Below, one piece after another: positions 25,812 through 35,940 of a DNA stretch of 64,000 nt. How positions within the stretch are numbered: the first letter of the stretch is position 1; every line of letters begins with the position of its first letter. The notes beneath the pieces were generated by a model. It saw only the letters and a program-made list of their open reading frames with translations. It did not search any database and was not told the DNA's origin. Origin of the DNA: Bog-159 sp963709155 (GTDB lineage: Bacteria > Acidobacteriota > Terriglobia > Bryobacterales > Bryobacteraceae); the NCBI GenBank assembly GCA_963709155.1, contig CAVPVD010000007.1, positions 2,852,001 to 2,916,000 of the forward strand, in the 5' to 3' direction. The position numbers and the translations under genes are program-made.

Positions 25812-28531
25812 CTACTCCGCCCGTAGCGTCTCCACCGGATCCACCGCTGCCGCCCGCCGCGCCGGCAGATAACTGGCCAATACCGTGGCCGCAAGCAGAA
25901 CCAAGCGGCACTGCCGTGTAGGTGAGGGGATCCACAGTGCCGATGCCAAAAAGCACGGACTTCATCAGCCGCGTCAACCCGGCCGCGGCGGCCAATCCGG
26001 TCACCGAGCCCGCGGCGGCAAGCCCCAGCGCATACCGCACAAATAGCCACCGCACAGCTCCCGGCTCCGCTCCCAGCGCCACCCGGATCCCGATTTCGCG
26101 CCTCCGTTGCGAAACGGTGTACGAGATCACGCCATAGATGCCGATCAAGCCGAGCACCATCGCCATGGCGCCCGCGAGTCCCAGCATCACAAGTGTAAAT
26201 GAAGTCGTCGCCAGCGATTCATCATAGATTTCCCGCATGGTGCGCACCGAGGCCAGCGGCAGGCTGGCATTCACCGACCACACTGCCTGCCGCACCTGAT
26301 TCAGAAAGCCTTCCGTGCCGGCGCGCTCGCTTCGGATCACGTAGGTGACGGCGCGCGTGACAATGAGGCTACCATTGGGAACGAAAGAGTTGGGCATGAG
26401 GACCGGCCAATAGACGATATCGGGTGCCTTCTCCTGAATCCCATTCTGCCGCACATCCTGAACCACGCCGATCACTTCCTGCCACGGCGTGTTCGGATAC
26501 TGGCGCAAGCGTTTCCCGAGCGCCGCCGAGGGAGCGCCCCAGAACTCGCGCGCCAGGTTCCCGGAAATTAGCACCATCGGCCTGAGATCGTATAGATCGG
26601 TCCACGTCAATTCGCGGCCGGCAATCAGCCGGGTGCCCGTCGTGTGCATAAACCCGGGAGAAATATTCTCGAACCGCCGTAAGGGCGCAACGTTGCCCGC
26701 GTACGTCTTGCCTTCGGGAAACACATTGTCCCAGTTGGGAGGTTCCGTTTCCATGGGCGCTTCGCTCGCAAATCCAACCGATGTCACCCCCGGAATTGTC
26801 CGGATTTTGTCCGCCAGGTCGTTTTCGGTCCTGATGACCCGCGCGGGCTCTGGAATGAGCGAATCCGGAATCGAAATGCGCACGGTTTGAAGATGCTCCG
26901 CGCCGGTGAAGCCCGGCTCGACATTGCGCAGCGCCTGTGCCGTGCGGATCATCAGCCCCGCGCTCACCAGCAGCACCAGCGTGATCGCCACTTGGGCAAT
27001 CACCAGAACATTGCGGGCACGATGCCGCTCCCGGCTGACGCTCGCCGTCCGGCCCGCACTCTGCAATGCGGCCGAGATCCGCGGGCCGGCGTACCTAAAG
27101 GCCGGGACCAGTCCAAGAAACAGCCCCGCACAAACGGAAAGCATCAGCGTAAATCCGAATGTGCGTAGATCCACGGAGATTTCGTTCAAACGCGGGAGAT
27201 TGGCCGGGCCAATCGCCACCAGCAGGCGCAGCCCGGCATACGCGATCACTACCCCGAGCGCGCCGCCCATCAGGCCGAGCATCACGCTTTCGACCAGCAG
27301 GCCGCGGACAATGCGTGCCACCCCGGCGCCCAACGCGGCGCGCAGGGCCAGTTCGTGCTGCCGTGCCTCCGCGCGCACCAACAGCAGATTGGTAACATTG
27401 GCGCACGCGATGACCATCACCAGTGCAATGGTCCCCATCACGACCCACAAGACGTCGCCGGCCTTGCCGACTACCTGCTGCTTCAGCGGGCGAAGCGTGG
27501 GCCGGATTCTCCAGTTCTCGTACCATCGGCCGTTGGAGTTGGGCCCATTCGACCAGGTGTCCATCCAGACCGGTAACAGCCGCGCCAGGTCCGCGTTCGC
27601 TTGCGGCGATGGTAACGCCAGGTTTGAGCCTCCCGATGCCATTGAATCCGAAGCCCGCCAGGATCACCCGCCCTCGATCGAATGCCAGCGGCAGAATCAA
27701 ATCGGCCTCTGTTTTGACTATGCGGAAGCCCCGGGGCATGATACCGACGATTTGACGCGGCAGGGAATCCACGTTGAGATTGCGCCCGATTACCGATCGA
27801 TCTCCCCCAAAATGACGCTGCCAATATCCATAGCCGAGCATGACAGTGGAGGATCGCCCGGAGAAACTGAGCGGTTGCGGCCCTTGCGGGACCTGGTCGG
27901 CGGCCAGGAGCCAGCGGCCGGCAGCCGGTGGAACGCCGAGCGCCTGCAGGACGCCGTCACTTACGGAAACCGTGCGCACCTGTTCCGGCTCCGCCAGTCC
28001 CGTCACGTTCGCGGTTCCCGGAGTCCACACGCCGAGTGCCTGAAATGTTTTGTTCTGGCTGGCGTACGTGAAGTACATCGAGGGCGAGAGGGCCAGTCCA
28101 TCGGCGGCATTCGCCAGTCCGGCGGCTCCGGGCGCATCCTGGTGGAGGACGACCAGTTGCTCGGCCTTGGGATAGCGCAGCGGCCGCACCAGCACGCTGT
28201 TCACCACGCTGAACACGGCGGCATTGGCCCCGATCCCGATGGCTAGCGTCAGCAGCGCCGTGGCCGTAAACATGGGCCTGCGCGCCAGCATGCGCAGGCT
28301 GTAGCGCATATCGCGGACCCCCGCATCGAGGAAGGTGATAGTGTTCATCCGATAGATCTCCTCTCGTACCAGGGTGGGGTTGCCCAGCTTCCGCCTCGCC
28401 GCCGCGCGCGCTTCTTCATACGGCAGGCCGCGGGCGATGTTTTCGTCCGTCTCGATCCGAAGGTAGGACTCCATTTCGTCGGACCGTTCCCGATCGGACC
28501 GCGCGCGCCGCAAGAAGCGTCCGAGACTCAT
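25812..28531 (-). CDS. ADOP-type (MacB/FtsX-like) ABC permease, two frameshifts
   Basis: About 905 codons in total. The N-terminal cytoplasmic part (EMESYLRIETDENIARGLPYEEARAAARRKLG) and then ARRPMFTATALLTLAIGIGANAAVFSVVN mark an acidobacterial duplicated orphan permease. Further membrane spans occur in LWVVMGTIALVMVIACANVTNLLL and the C-terminal FtsX unit (VLGLIGIYGVISYTVSQRRREIGIRVALGA). Frame changes near 27605 and 25905 are needed; with them the C-terminus reads ASYLPARRAAAVDPVETLRAE and stops at 25812. No ATPase gene is near, as usual for ADOPs. It forms an operon with the PadR gene 3 bp upstream. It may take part in export or drug response; substrate unknown. Confidence 0.88.
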
Positions 28532-28534
28532 GCG

Positions 28535-28885
28535 TCACTCCGTGGCAGGCTTCAGAATGCGGCCGATGGCCCGCACCACCTGTTCCCACCGCGTCGTCTG
28601 CGCGGATAGCTGTTTTCGCCCGGCGGGTGTCAGGCGGTAGTACTTCGCTTTGCGATTGTTTTCCGAGGTGCCCCAGAAAGATGCGATCCAGCCGCGATCC
28701 TCCAATCGATGCAAGGCGGGATAGAGGGAGCCGTGTTCGATCTGCAGGACATCCTGCGACCCTCGCTCGATGGCATGCGCTATGGTGTGTCCGTGGGCGG
28801 GGCCCAGCACCAGCGTGCGCAGGACCAGCATGTCCAGGGTTCCCTGGAGCATTTCACTTTGCAGCGGCGACTCGCGTCTGGGCAT
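28535..28885 (-). CDS. PadR-family transcriptional regulator
   Basis: 116 residues. MLQGTLDMLVLRTLVLGPAHGHTIAHAI and VLQIEHGSLYPALHRLEDRGWIASFWG form the PadR winged helix, followed by RKAKYYRLTPAGRKQL and a C-terminal dimerisation helix. PadR repressors sit directly upstream of ADOP permeases in Acidobacteria and release the DNA on binding small molecules. The stop is 3 bp before the permease start, so they share a transcript and the regulator probably represses it. Confidence 0.93.
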   Translation of the reverse strand: MPRRESPLQSEMLQGTLDMLVLRTLVLGPAHGHTIAHAIERGSQDVLQIEHGSLYPALHRLEDRGWIASFWGTSENNRKAKYYRLTPAGRKQLSAQTTRWEQVVRAIGRILKPATE

Positions 28886-28993
28886 TCGATAACCGGGTGC
28901 TCCACTCGATCATCGACCGGAGCATTCACCCTTATATACGCTGCAATCGCGATTTCGTCTCAAAACTTCTCGAAAGACAATCGACCGGAGGAA

Positions 28994-29662
28994 CTACCCG
29001 CCTGCCTTGGTGCCGGTCCCGCAATACCAGCCTTTCCCGCGCGCTTCAAACACCTGGACATCTTTAAAGCCGGCGGCCGAAAATAACTCCCGATGTTCGT
29101 CCACACTCAAGTGCGTGGAATTCAGTAGCTTCATCGCCGGGCCTTGCAACTTGTCGTACTTCCCGTTTTTGTAGCTTTCCAGGATCACGATCAGGGTTCC
29201 GCCGGGTTTGAGCACGCGCAGGATCTCCTGCATATCCCTGACGGGATCGGGCCAATAATACTGGGTTTCCACGGCCGTCACCAGGTCAAATTTATCGTCG
29301 GGAAACGGCAGCCGCGACACCGAAGCCTCTTCGATTTGAACGCGGCCCGCCGCGATCAGCCCCGCATTCCTCGCGCGCGACGCGGCTACGCCGCCCTTGG
29401 CGTAATCCACACCGTAAATCGTGCCTTCGGCGGCCAGCGCCGCCAGTTTTTCGATGGTCCTGCCGCCACCGCAACCCACATCCAGAACAGTGAAGGTTCG
29501 GCCGATGCTAACGTGCGTCAAACCCCAATCGGTCAGGCTCGAGTGGGACCGGTTCATGAACCACAGGAAGAACCTGCCGACCCACCTGCCGGGCTTGCGG
29601 ACTTGATACATCAGGTACGGCGCGGCCGCCAATACCAGGATTGAGAGTAGTAGTCTCTTCAT
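28994..29662 (-). CDS. Class I SAM-dependent methyltransferase, membrane-anchored
   Basis: 222 residues. An N-terminal hydrophobic segment LLLSILVLAAAPYLMY could anchor it in the membrane. Motif I is FTVLDVGCGGGRTIEKLA, followed by TIYGVDYAKGGVAASRA (motif II) and FDLVTAVETQYYWPDPVRDMQEILRVLKPGGTLIVILE (motifs III-IV). This is the UbiE/methyltransferase-11 type. The substrate is not evident. It follows the OsmC gene by 6 bp on the same strand, and the two may be co-transcribed. Confidence 0.84.
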   Translation of the reverse strand: MKRLLLSILVLAAAPYLMYQVRKPGRWVGRFFLWFMNRSHSSLTDWGLTHVSIGRTFTVLDVGCGGGRTIEKLAALAAEGTIYGVDYAKGGVAASRARNAGLIAAGRVQIEEASVSRLPFPDDKFDLVTAVETQYYWPDPVRDMQEILRVLKPGGTLIVILESYKNGKYDKLQGPAMKLLNSTHLSVDEHRELFSAAGFKDVQVFEARGKGWYCGTGTKAGG

Positions 29663-29668
29663 CTGGCG

Positions 29669-30139
29669 TCACGCGTCCATGATCTCGGGCTCGCAGGCCA
29701 CTGGAAAATTCACGGAATTGGCGATGAAGCACATGGCATGCGCGGTGTGGTGCAACTCCCGCGCCTTGGCCGCGTCGCAACCGGCGGCCACGCTGACCCG
29801 AGGGCGCAGAACCACGCGCGTGAATCGCCCCGAGCCATCCGCGGTTTCCTCCATTTCGCCTTCGGCATGATCGGTGTAAGCCTGTACCACGATCCCGGCC
29901 TCCGCGCACAAATGCAGATACCAGAGTTTATGGCAGGCGGACAGGGACGCCACCAGCAGTTCCTCGGGATTCCAGCGCGCGGGATCGCCGCGAAAGGCTG
30001 GATCGGAAGATCCCGGAATCGCCGGTTTCCGGGTTCCGGCGGAGATCTCGTGGCGGCGCTCGTAGTCCCGATATCCGGACGTGCCGGTGCCGGTGTTGCC
30101 CGTCCAGTCCACGGCGACGGCGTAGCGATGCGTTTTCAT
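29669..30139 (-). CDS. OsmC-family peroxiredoxin-like protein
   Basis: 156 residues from ATG 30139. WNPEELLVASLSACHKLWYLHLCAEAGI contains the first conserved Cys and HHTAHAMCFIANSVNFPV the second, the pair that reduces organic hydroperoxides in OsmC/Ohr proteins. RWNPEELL and the SLSACH motif are typical of the YhfA/OsmC group. It lies between pgm and the methyltransferase gene on the same strand; its start is separated from the pgm stop by about 30 bp. Confidence 0.88.
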   Translation of the reverse strand: MKTHRYAVAVDWTGNTGTGTSGYRDYERRHEISAGTRKPAIPGSSDPAFRGDPARWNPEELLVASLSACHKLWYLHLCAEAGIVVQAYTDHAEGEMEETADGSGRFTRVVLRPRVSVAAGCDAAKARELHHTAHAMCFIANSVNFPVACEPEIMDA

Positions 30140-30170
30140 GTTGTCAGGCCCTTCCGCCCTCCAAAAACCA

Positions 30171-31811
30171 CTACCCAAACGCCTGCGCGATCAGCTCCCG
30201 CGCCTCCTTCTGGATCCTATGCAGGTGGTCTTCCCCCAGGAAGCTTTCCGCGTACAGCTTATAGACGGCTTCCGTGCCCGACGGGCGCGCCGCGAACCAG
30301 CCATTCGCCGTTACCACTTTCAGCCCGCCGATGGGCGCGCCGTTCCCGGGCGCCGTGGTCAGCGTGGCCACGATCTTCTCCCCGGCGAAATCCGAGGCAT
30401 GCAATTGCTCCGGCGAGAGCTTCAGCAACACCGCTTTCTGCTCGGGCGTCGCCGGCGCGTCGATACGCTCGTAAACCGGCGCGCCGAACTTCTCCGTCAG
30501 CCCGCGGTAGATTTCGCCGGGATCGCGGCCCGTGCATGCCAGAATCTCGGCCGCCAACAGCCCCATGATCATGCCGTCTTTGTCGGTAGTCCACACGGTG
30601 CCGTCCCTGCGCAGGAACGAGGCGCCCGCGCTCTCCTCGCCGCCGAATCCAAACGTCCCGCTCACCAGGCCTTCCACCATCCACTTGAAGCCTACGGGTA
30701 CCTCCACCACCTTCAGTTTCAGGCTGGCGGCCACGCGGTCGATCATGCTGCTCGATACCAGAGTTTTTCCCACCGCCGCTCCGGCCGGCCATCCGGACCG
30801 GTGCGGGAAGAGAAACGAAATCGCCACCGCCAGGTAATGATTGGGATTCAGCAGGCCCGCGCTGCGCGTCACCACGCCATGGCGGTCGTGGTCGGTATCG
30901 CAGGCGAACGCCACATCAAAATCGTCTTTTATCGCGATCAGGCCGGCCATCGCGTAGGGCGAGGAGCAGTCCATGCGGATCTTGCCGTCCCAATCGACCG
31001 ACATGAAGCGGAAAGTCGGATCGAACGTATCGTGCAGTATGGTGAGCGCGACGCCGTAGCGTTCGGCGATCCGGCCCCAGTAGGCCAAGCCGGCCCCGCC
31101 CAGCGGGTCCACGCCTATTTTCAGGCCGGCGCCGCGGATGGCGTCCATATCCAGCACGTGACCCAGATCGTTCACATATGCCGAAACATAATCGTAGAGG
31201 TGTGTTGTGGATACCTTCAGCGCGCCCGCGTAAGGCATGCGCAAAACCTCGCGCAGGCCGCCCTCCAGCAACTGGTTGGCGCGGTCTTCGATCCAGCGCG
31301 TCGCATCGGTGTCCGCCGGGCCGCCATTTGGCGGATTGTATTTGAATCCGCCATCTTCCGGCGGGTTGTGCGAGGGCGTGATCACGATGCCGTCGGCCAA
31401 GCCGTCCGCGCGCCCGCGATTGTGGGTCAGGATGGCGTGCGACAGTGCCGGAGTGGGCGTATAGCCGCCCGCGCTATCGATCATGGTGTCCACGCCGTTG
31501 GCGGCCAGTACCTCCAGAGCGCTCACCCAGGCAGGTTCCGAAAGGGCGTGCGTGTCCATCGCCAGGAACAGGGGGCCGCTAATGCGCTCTTGTTTGCGGT
31601 ACTGGCAGATGGCCTGGGTAATGGCCAGGATGTGGGGCTCGTTGAACGATAGCGCGAAAGACGACCCGCGATGCCCGGAGGTGCCGAAAGCCACCCGCTG
31701 GGCACGTACGGCGGGGTCCGGACGGCAGGTATAGTAGGCCGTGACCAAGCGGGGAACATTCACCAGGATGGACGGCTGCGCGGGCTTACCGGCGTTCGGA
31801 TCGATTGGCAT
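30171..31811 (-). CDS. pgm: Phosphoglucomutase (alpha-D-glucose specific)
   Basis: 546 residues, the usual length for bacterial Pgm. It interconverts glucose-1-phosphate and glucose-6-phosphate. VAFGTSGHRGSSFALSFNE is the N-terminal signature, IVITPSHNPPEDGGFKYN holds the phosphoserine, FACDTDHDRHGVV is the metal-binding DxDxDR-type loop, GGEESAG binds the sugar, and RPSGTEAVYKLYAE the phosphate. The frame is intact. Its product could feed the CDP-glucose route at 55-3135, although the genes are far apart. Confidence 0.95.
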   Translation of the reverse strand: MPIDPNAGKPAQPSILVNVPRLVTAYYTCRPDPAVRAQRVAFGTSGHRGSSFALSFNEPHILAITQAICQYRKQERISGPLFLAMDTHALSEPAWVSALEVLAANGVDTMIDSAGGYTPTPALSHAILTHNRGRADGLADGIVITPSHNPPEDGGFKYNPPNGGPADTDATRWIEDRANQLLEGGLREVLRMPYAGALKVSTTHLYDYVSAYVNDLGHVLDMDAIRGAGLKIGVDPLGGAGLAYWGRIAERYGVALTILHDTFDPTFRFMSVDWDGKIRMDCSSPYAMAGLIAIKDDFDVAFACDTDHDRHGVVTRSAGLLNPNHYLAVAISFLFPHRSGWPAGAAVGKTLVSSSMIDRVAASLKLKVVEVPVGFKWMVEGLVSGTFGFGGEESAGASFLRRDGTVWTTDKDGMIMGLLAAEILACTGRDPGEIYRGLTEKFGAPVYERIDAPATPEQKAVLLKLSPEQLHASDFAGEKIVATLTTAPGNGAPIGGLKVVTANGWFAARPSGTEAVYKLYAESFLGEDHLHRIQKEARELIAQAFG

Positions 31812-31853
31812 GTTCCCTTATTTTCTCTCCATCGGGTATGCTTTATCATTACC

Positions 31854-32453
31854 ATGCCAGCGAATCCTTCATATCCGGAGATTTGGCTCATTCGCCACGG
31901 TGAAACCGAGTGGAGCCTCTCGGGACAGCATACCGGCCGCACGGACCTGCCCCTGACCGCGGCCGGCGAACGCCACGCCGAGCAGATCGGCCGGTTCCTC
32001 GCCGGGCGTCCCTTCGCCCTGGTGCTTACCAGCCCGCTGCAGCGCGCACGAGAAACCTGCCGTCTGGCGGGTTACGCCTCAGTGGCGCAGGCGGATCCCG
32101 ATCTCCGCGAATGGGACTATGGCGCATACGAAGGCCGCACCAGCGCCCAGATCCAGGAAAGCGTGCCGGGATGGAGCATCTGGACGTCGCCCGTGCCGCA
32201 AGGCGAAACCATCCAGCAGGTGGCCGAGCGCGCCGGGCGGGTGATCGCGCGCGCCTCCGCCGCGGCCGGCGATGTGGCGTTGTTCGCGCATGGGCACTTG
32301 CTGCGCATCCTGACGGCCTGCTGGCTCGGCCTCGGGCCCGACGCGGGCAGGTTCTTCGCCCTGGGCACGGCATCGGTCAGCGTGCTGGGCTACGAGCGCG
32401 AGACCCGCGTGATCTCGCGGTGGAATCTCAACGCTTCGGCGGGCGGGGCGTAG
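31854..32453 (+). CDS. Histidine phosphatase (phosphoglycerate mutase-like)
   Basis: 199 residues. EIWLIRHGETEWSLSGQHTGRTDLPLT is the RHG phosphohistidine site, LTSPLQRARETCRLAG and EWDYGAYEGRTSAQI follow, and VALFAHGHLLRILTA carries the second catalytic His. Members act on small phosphate esters (for example phosphoglycerate, alpha-ribazole phosphate or sugar phosphates), so the name is generic. It is divergent from pgm, with 42 bp between starts. Confidence 0.88.
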   Translation: MPANPSYPEIWLIRHGETEWSLSGQHTGRTDLPLTAAGERHAEQIGRFLAGRPFALVLTSPLQRARETCRLAGYASVAQADPDLREWDYGAYEGRTSAQIQESVPGWSIWTSPVPQGETIQQVAERAGRVIARASAAAGDVALFAHGHLLRILTACWLGLGPDAGRFFALGTASVSVLGYERETRVISRWNLNASAGGA

Positions 32454-32479
32454 TATCCTGGAGAGGCGAGGAGACAGGC

Positions 32480-32812
32480 ATGGGATGTGGAAACGGACCG
32501 GTGAACCCGGCCGGTATAGATGCGCCCCCCGGCGCGCGCAAGGTGTTTTGCGTCAAGTTTCAAAAGGAAATGCCGGGGTTGGACGAAGTTCCGTTTGAAG
32601 GGCACCCGCTGGGCCAGAAAATCTACGAGAACGTTTCGAAGGAAGCCTGGAAGATGTGGGTGGAGCACATGAAGATGCTCATGAACGAGTACCGGCTCAA
32701 CCTCGGAACGCAGGAAGCGCAGGAGTTTCTGCTGAAGCAGATGGACGACTACTTCTTCGGCGAAGGCGCGGTCCTGCCGCCGGATTACGTCCCGCCAAAG
32801 ACCAAGGCGTAG
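32480..32812 (+). CDS. YggX-like Fe(II)-trafficking / oxidative damage protection protein
   Basis: 110 residues. ARKVFCVKFQKEMPGLDEVPFEGHPLGQKIYENVSKEAWKMWVEHMKMLMNEYRLNL fits YggX, with the conserved Cys in VFCVKF, and EFLLKQMDDYFFGE near the end. YggX protects Fe-S clusters from oxidation in the cytosol. An N-terminal extension of about 20 residues precedes the usual start. A purine-rich GAGGCGAGGAG lies upstream of ATG 32480. Confidence 0.9.
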   Translation: MGCGNGPVNPAGIDAPPGARKVFCVKFQKEMPGLDEVPFEGHPLGQKIYENVSKEAWKMWVEHMKMLMNEYRLNLGTQEAQEFLLKQMDDYFFGEGAVLPPDYVPPKTKA

Positions 32813-32862
32813 CACAACTCTCCGACCGCCACGGCGTGGTATTTCAACGGCTTAGGGTTTGA

Positions 32863-33618
32863 ATGGTCACCTCCGCGCGAGTTTCACAGCCGAGTGAAAT
32901 CGAGCCTTTGCGCGCCGCGTACCGCGCGGAGATGAACTGCCAGATTATTCACGATTCGATTCACGCCAGGCCCGGCTGGACGCGTGAGTATGCGCTGGAG
33001 TTGGATGGCGCCGTGGCCGGTTACGGATCGGTAGCCATCGGCGGACCGTGGAGCCAGGCGCCCGCATTGTACGAGTTCTACGTGCAAAGCGCGGAGCGTG
33101 CGCGCATATTCGATCTGTTCGCGAGTTTGCTTGAGGTGTGCCGCGCGGAGCATATCGAGACCCAGAGCAACGCGCCGCTGTTGAGCGTCATGCTGCATAC
33201 CTTTGCGCGGAATATTCGGGCGGAAGCGATCCTGTTCAGGGATGCTTTCCGGACATCGTTTGCGCCGCCGGGCGCCGCTTTCCGCGCGGCAGCCGAGGAG
33301 GACGCCGAAGCTCTGGAGCGCCACGGGCTGGATACGGAAGCCGGCTGGCTGGTCACCCAGGGTGGCGAGATCGCCGGCGCGGGCGGCGTGCTCTATCACT
33401 ACAACCCGCCCTACGGCGATGTCTACATGAAAATCGCGGAGCCCTTCCGGCGAAAAGGGCTCGGCGCATATTTGGTGCAGGAATTGAAGGCTGTCTGCCG
33501 GGAGGGAGCCAAGGTGCCCGCAGCGCGGTGCAACGTCGGAAATCTCGCCAGCCGGCGGACGCTCCAGCGGTCCGGATTTGTGCCCTGCGGAAATCTCGTC
33601 GCCGGCGACCTGGCTTGA
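32863..33618 (+). CDS. GNAT-family N-acetyltransferase
   Basis: 251 residues made of two GNAT-like halves. The C-terminal half has GGEIAGAGGVLYHYNPPYGDVYMKIAEPFRRKGLGAYLVQELK, where RRKGLGAYL is the acetyl-CoA pyrophosphate loop, and NVGNLASRRTLQRSGFVPCG. The N-terminal half (ELDGAVAGYGSVAIGGPW) looks like a degenerate copy. The substrate is unknown. It lies 50 bp after yggX and converges on the GH27 gene. Confidence 0.82.
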   Translation: MVTSARVSQPSEIEPLRAAYRAEMNCQIIHDSIHARPGWTREYALELDGAVAGYGSVAIGGPWSQAPALYEFYVQSAERARIFDLFASLLEVCRAEHIETQSNAPLLSVMLHTFARNIRAEAILFRDAFRTSFAPPGAAFRAAAEEDAEALERHGLDTEAGWLVTQGGEIAGAGGVLYHYNPPYGDVYMKIAEPFRRKGLGAYLVQELKAVCREGAKVPAARCNVGNLASRRTLQRSGFVPCGNLVAGDLA

Positions 33619-33634
33619 GCCGGTTCGGCGGCGC

Positions 33635-34825
33635 CTACGGCTCGACCCGAACCATCACCACGCCATGACTGGGCACCGCCGCTGAAAAGCTGCCGGTCTT
33701 CTCGCCCAGTTCCTGGTGCGCCCACAAGTCGCGTACCTTCGCCGGCACGTGATCCGGATAGCCGAGGTCCTTCCAGGAAACCGTGATATTCGCTTCCGCG
33801 GCGGTCCGGTTCAGCAGCGCTACTGCGCGGCCGCCATCCGCAAGCTGCCGGGCCCACACTTCCAGGCCGCCGGCGCGCTTCACCCTGCGTCCTTCGCGGC
33901 CCAGCGGGTCCTGATCGATGGCGATCACTTCCTTATTGGTCAGGATGTCGTGGATATCGGCGGTCATTTTGCGGATGTCGTTGCCGGCCATCAACGGCGC
34001 CGCCAGCAGACACCACATACTGAAGTGCGCGCGATACTCGGTAACGCTCATTCCGCCATTGCCGACTTCCAGCATGTCGGGATCGTTCCAGTGCCCCGGT
34101 CCGGCGTAGGATTGCAGGCCGTCCTGCAAATCCAGAATCTGCACCACGCCCAGGCCTCCCCATTTGGCGCTGCCCTCCCACTTGTCGATAATGTCGCCCG
34201 TGCTCCGCCACAGATTGCCGACGTCGCCGGCCCATAGCCACGGCTTGGTGGAACCCCATTCGCAAAGGCTGAACACGATCGGCCTGCCCGATTTCTTCAG
34301 CGCATCGCGCATGATCGAGTAGGATGCCTGCGAATCCTGCGTGCTGTGGTTGCACCAGTCGTACTTCAGATAATCGACGCCCCACGCCGCGTACTGCCGG
34401 GCATCCTGGAATTCGTAGCCGCGCCCGCCGGGCCGGTTCTGGCAAGTGCCGGTGCCCGCGTCGGAATAGATGCCGAACTTCAGGCCCTTGGCGTGTACGT
34501 AATCGGCCACCACCTTCATGCCCGACGGAAAGTGTTTGGCGTCGACGATGATGTTGCCCTGGGCATCCCGGTCCACCTGCCAGCAATCGTCGATCACCAC
34601 GTATTGATAGCCGGCGTCTTTCATGCCGCTCGAAACCATGGCGTCGGCGGCCTGTTTGATGAGGTCTTCACTGACGTTGCAGGCGAACTTGTTCCAACTG
34701 TTCCATCCCATGGGCGGCGTGCGGGCCAACCCGTTGTCGAGCGCCCGTAAGTCGCCGGCCGCCGCAAGGAAACCAAGGGCCGCGATTCCTAATGCGAGGC
34801 GGCCGATACGTACTTTTGTATCCAT
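33635..34825 (-). CDS. GH27-family alpha-galactosidase, secreted
   Basis: 396 residues with an N-terminal signal-like stretch (LALGIAALGFLAAAGDLRA). It hydrolyses terminal alpha-galactose from oligosaccharides or galactomannan. ARTPPMGWNSWNKFACNV opens the barrel, YVVIDDCWQ and GLKFGIYSDAGTGTC follow, YLKYDWCNH carries the nucleophile Asp and LWRSTGDI the acid/base Asp. The C-terminal beta domain ends VPSHGVVMVRVEP. The frame is intact, and length and motifs are standard. Confidence 0.94.
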   Translation of the reverse strand: MDTKVRIGRLALGIAALGFLAAAGDLRALDNGLARTPPMGWNSWNKFACNVSEDLIKQAADAMVSSGMKDAGYQYVVIDDCWQVDRDAQGNIIVDAKHFPSGMKVVADYVHAKGLKFGIYSDAGTGTCQNRPGGRGYEFQDARQYAAWGVDYLKYDWCNHSTQDSQASYSIMRDALKKSGRPIVFSLCEWGSTKPWLWAGDVGNLWRSTGDIIDKWEGSAKWGGLGVVQILDLQDGLQSYAGPGHWNDPDMLEVGNGGMSVTEYRAHFSMWCLLAAPLMAGNDIRKMTADIHDILTNKEVIAIDQDPLGREGRRVKRAGGLEVWARQLADGGRAVALLNRTAAEANITVSWKDLGYPDHVPAKVRDLWAHQELGEKTGSFSAAVPSHGVVMVRVEP

Positions 34826-34889
34826 GAGTCTTAATTAGCACATCGCAGGCCGCTCGTGGCGCACGAAAGAGTCATACAGGAAAGGAGTA

Positions 34890-35720
34890 GCGAACCATCC
34901 TGACCCCAGAACCATGCGAGGGCGGCGGGTAACCCCGCACTTGAAGCGTTGGGAAGGGGCATATGCAGGCGGGGTATCCCGAAGTTGTGAGCTCCGAAAT
35001 CGCGCAATCCGGGCGCCGACGGCGTCACGCTGCACGGAAGGCCACACTAAGACGTGCGTAAGCGCGAGCACGTCTTGGGCCCGGCGGAGTCGAAGACCCC
35101 CAGCATGTATAGAAACTTCACGCACGAGAACCGAGAGGCCCCGCGGCCGTCCGTGGCCGGTAGGACACGGACCGTTGGGAGAAGGCGAAGAGTGGAAGAG
35201 CCTAACTCGAACCGGACGCCGAGCCAGGAAAAGGAGGTAAACGGGCTGAACCGTGTGCGGCGAGCAGCAAAGGAGGACAAGGGGATACGGTTCACGGCAC
35301 TGCTGCACCACGTAAACATCGAGCAACTCCGCAGGAGTTATCAGAGCCTGAAGAAACAGGCTGCGGCAGGAGTGGACGGGGTGACGTGGGAAGAATATGG
35401 AGAAGGCCAGGAAGATCGACTAGAGGATCTGCACGGGCGAATCCATCGCGGGGCGTATCGGGCGAAACCGTCGCGGCGAGTCTGGATCCCGAAAGCCGAC
35501 GGAAGGCAACGACCGCTGGGGATCGCAGCGCTGGAAGATAAGATTGTCCAGCACGCGGTAGGGACGGTTCTCCAACCAGATCTGGGAAGAGGACTTTCTG
35601 GGCTTCAGCTACGGGTTCCGGCCAGGGCGCAGCCAGCACGATGCGTTGGATGCGCTGTACGTCGGGATCACGCAGAAAGGTGAACTGGGTCCCGACGGCA
35701 CACCGCCCCCAATCATGATT
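34890..35720 (+). mobile_element. Truncated group II intron (5' part)
   Basis: The region ahead of and within the broken reverse transcriptase gene has the structured look of a group II intron, with many short inverted repeats between 34905 and 35100 (for example AGACGTGC...GCACGTCT at 35051-35075). The reverse transcriptase stops early and no domain V-like 3' end is seen before the duplicated pump fragment at 35941, so only a 5' fragment remains. Exact edges are estimates. Confidence 0.6.
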
Positions 35721-35730
35721 CGGGCGATTC
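35105..35730 (+). pseudogene. Group II intron reverse transcriptase/maturase, truncated and frameshifted
   Basis: RFTALLHHVNIEQLRRSYQSLKKQAAAGVDGVTWEEYGEG, then RAKPSRRVWIPKADGRQRPLGIAALEDKIVQHAV, is the start of an LtrA-type reverse transcriptase. A one-base change near 35574 shifts frame; the adjacent frame continues with EEDFLGFSYGFRPGRSQHDALDALYVGITQK, then loses similarity near 35690, before the YxDD active site. It has about 130-200 of the normal 420 or more residues, so it cannot be functional. It marks past mobile activity beside the accessory genes to its right. Confidence 0.82.
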
Positions 35731-35940
35731 GCCCGACGTGGAGACCCTGTTCTCCGGTAGTGTTGTCCTGTCAATGGAAGACGGCGATCAGTGCTGCCGC
35801 AAATTGGTTCGATCGGCAGAAAAGCGCGCACCGAAACGCTGAACGCAAATAAGTGCGACCTTGGCGGTCCCTTGGCGACTTTGCGAGAAACCGACATTTA
35901 CACCAAGAGGCAAGTCATTGCGCTTGTGCAATTAGAAGGC

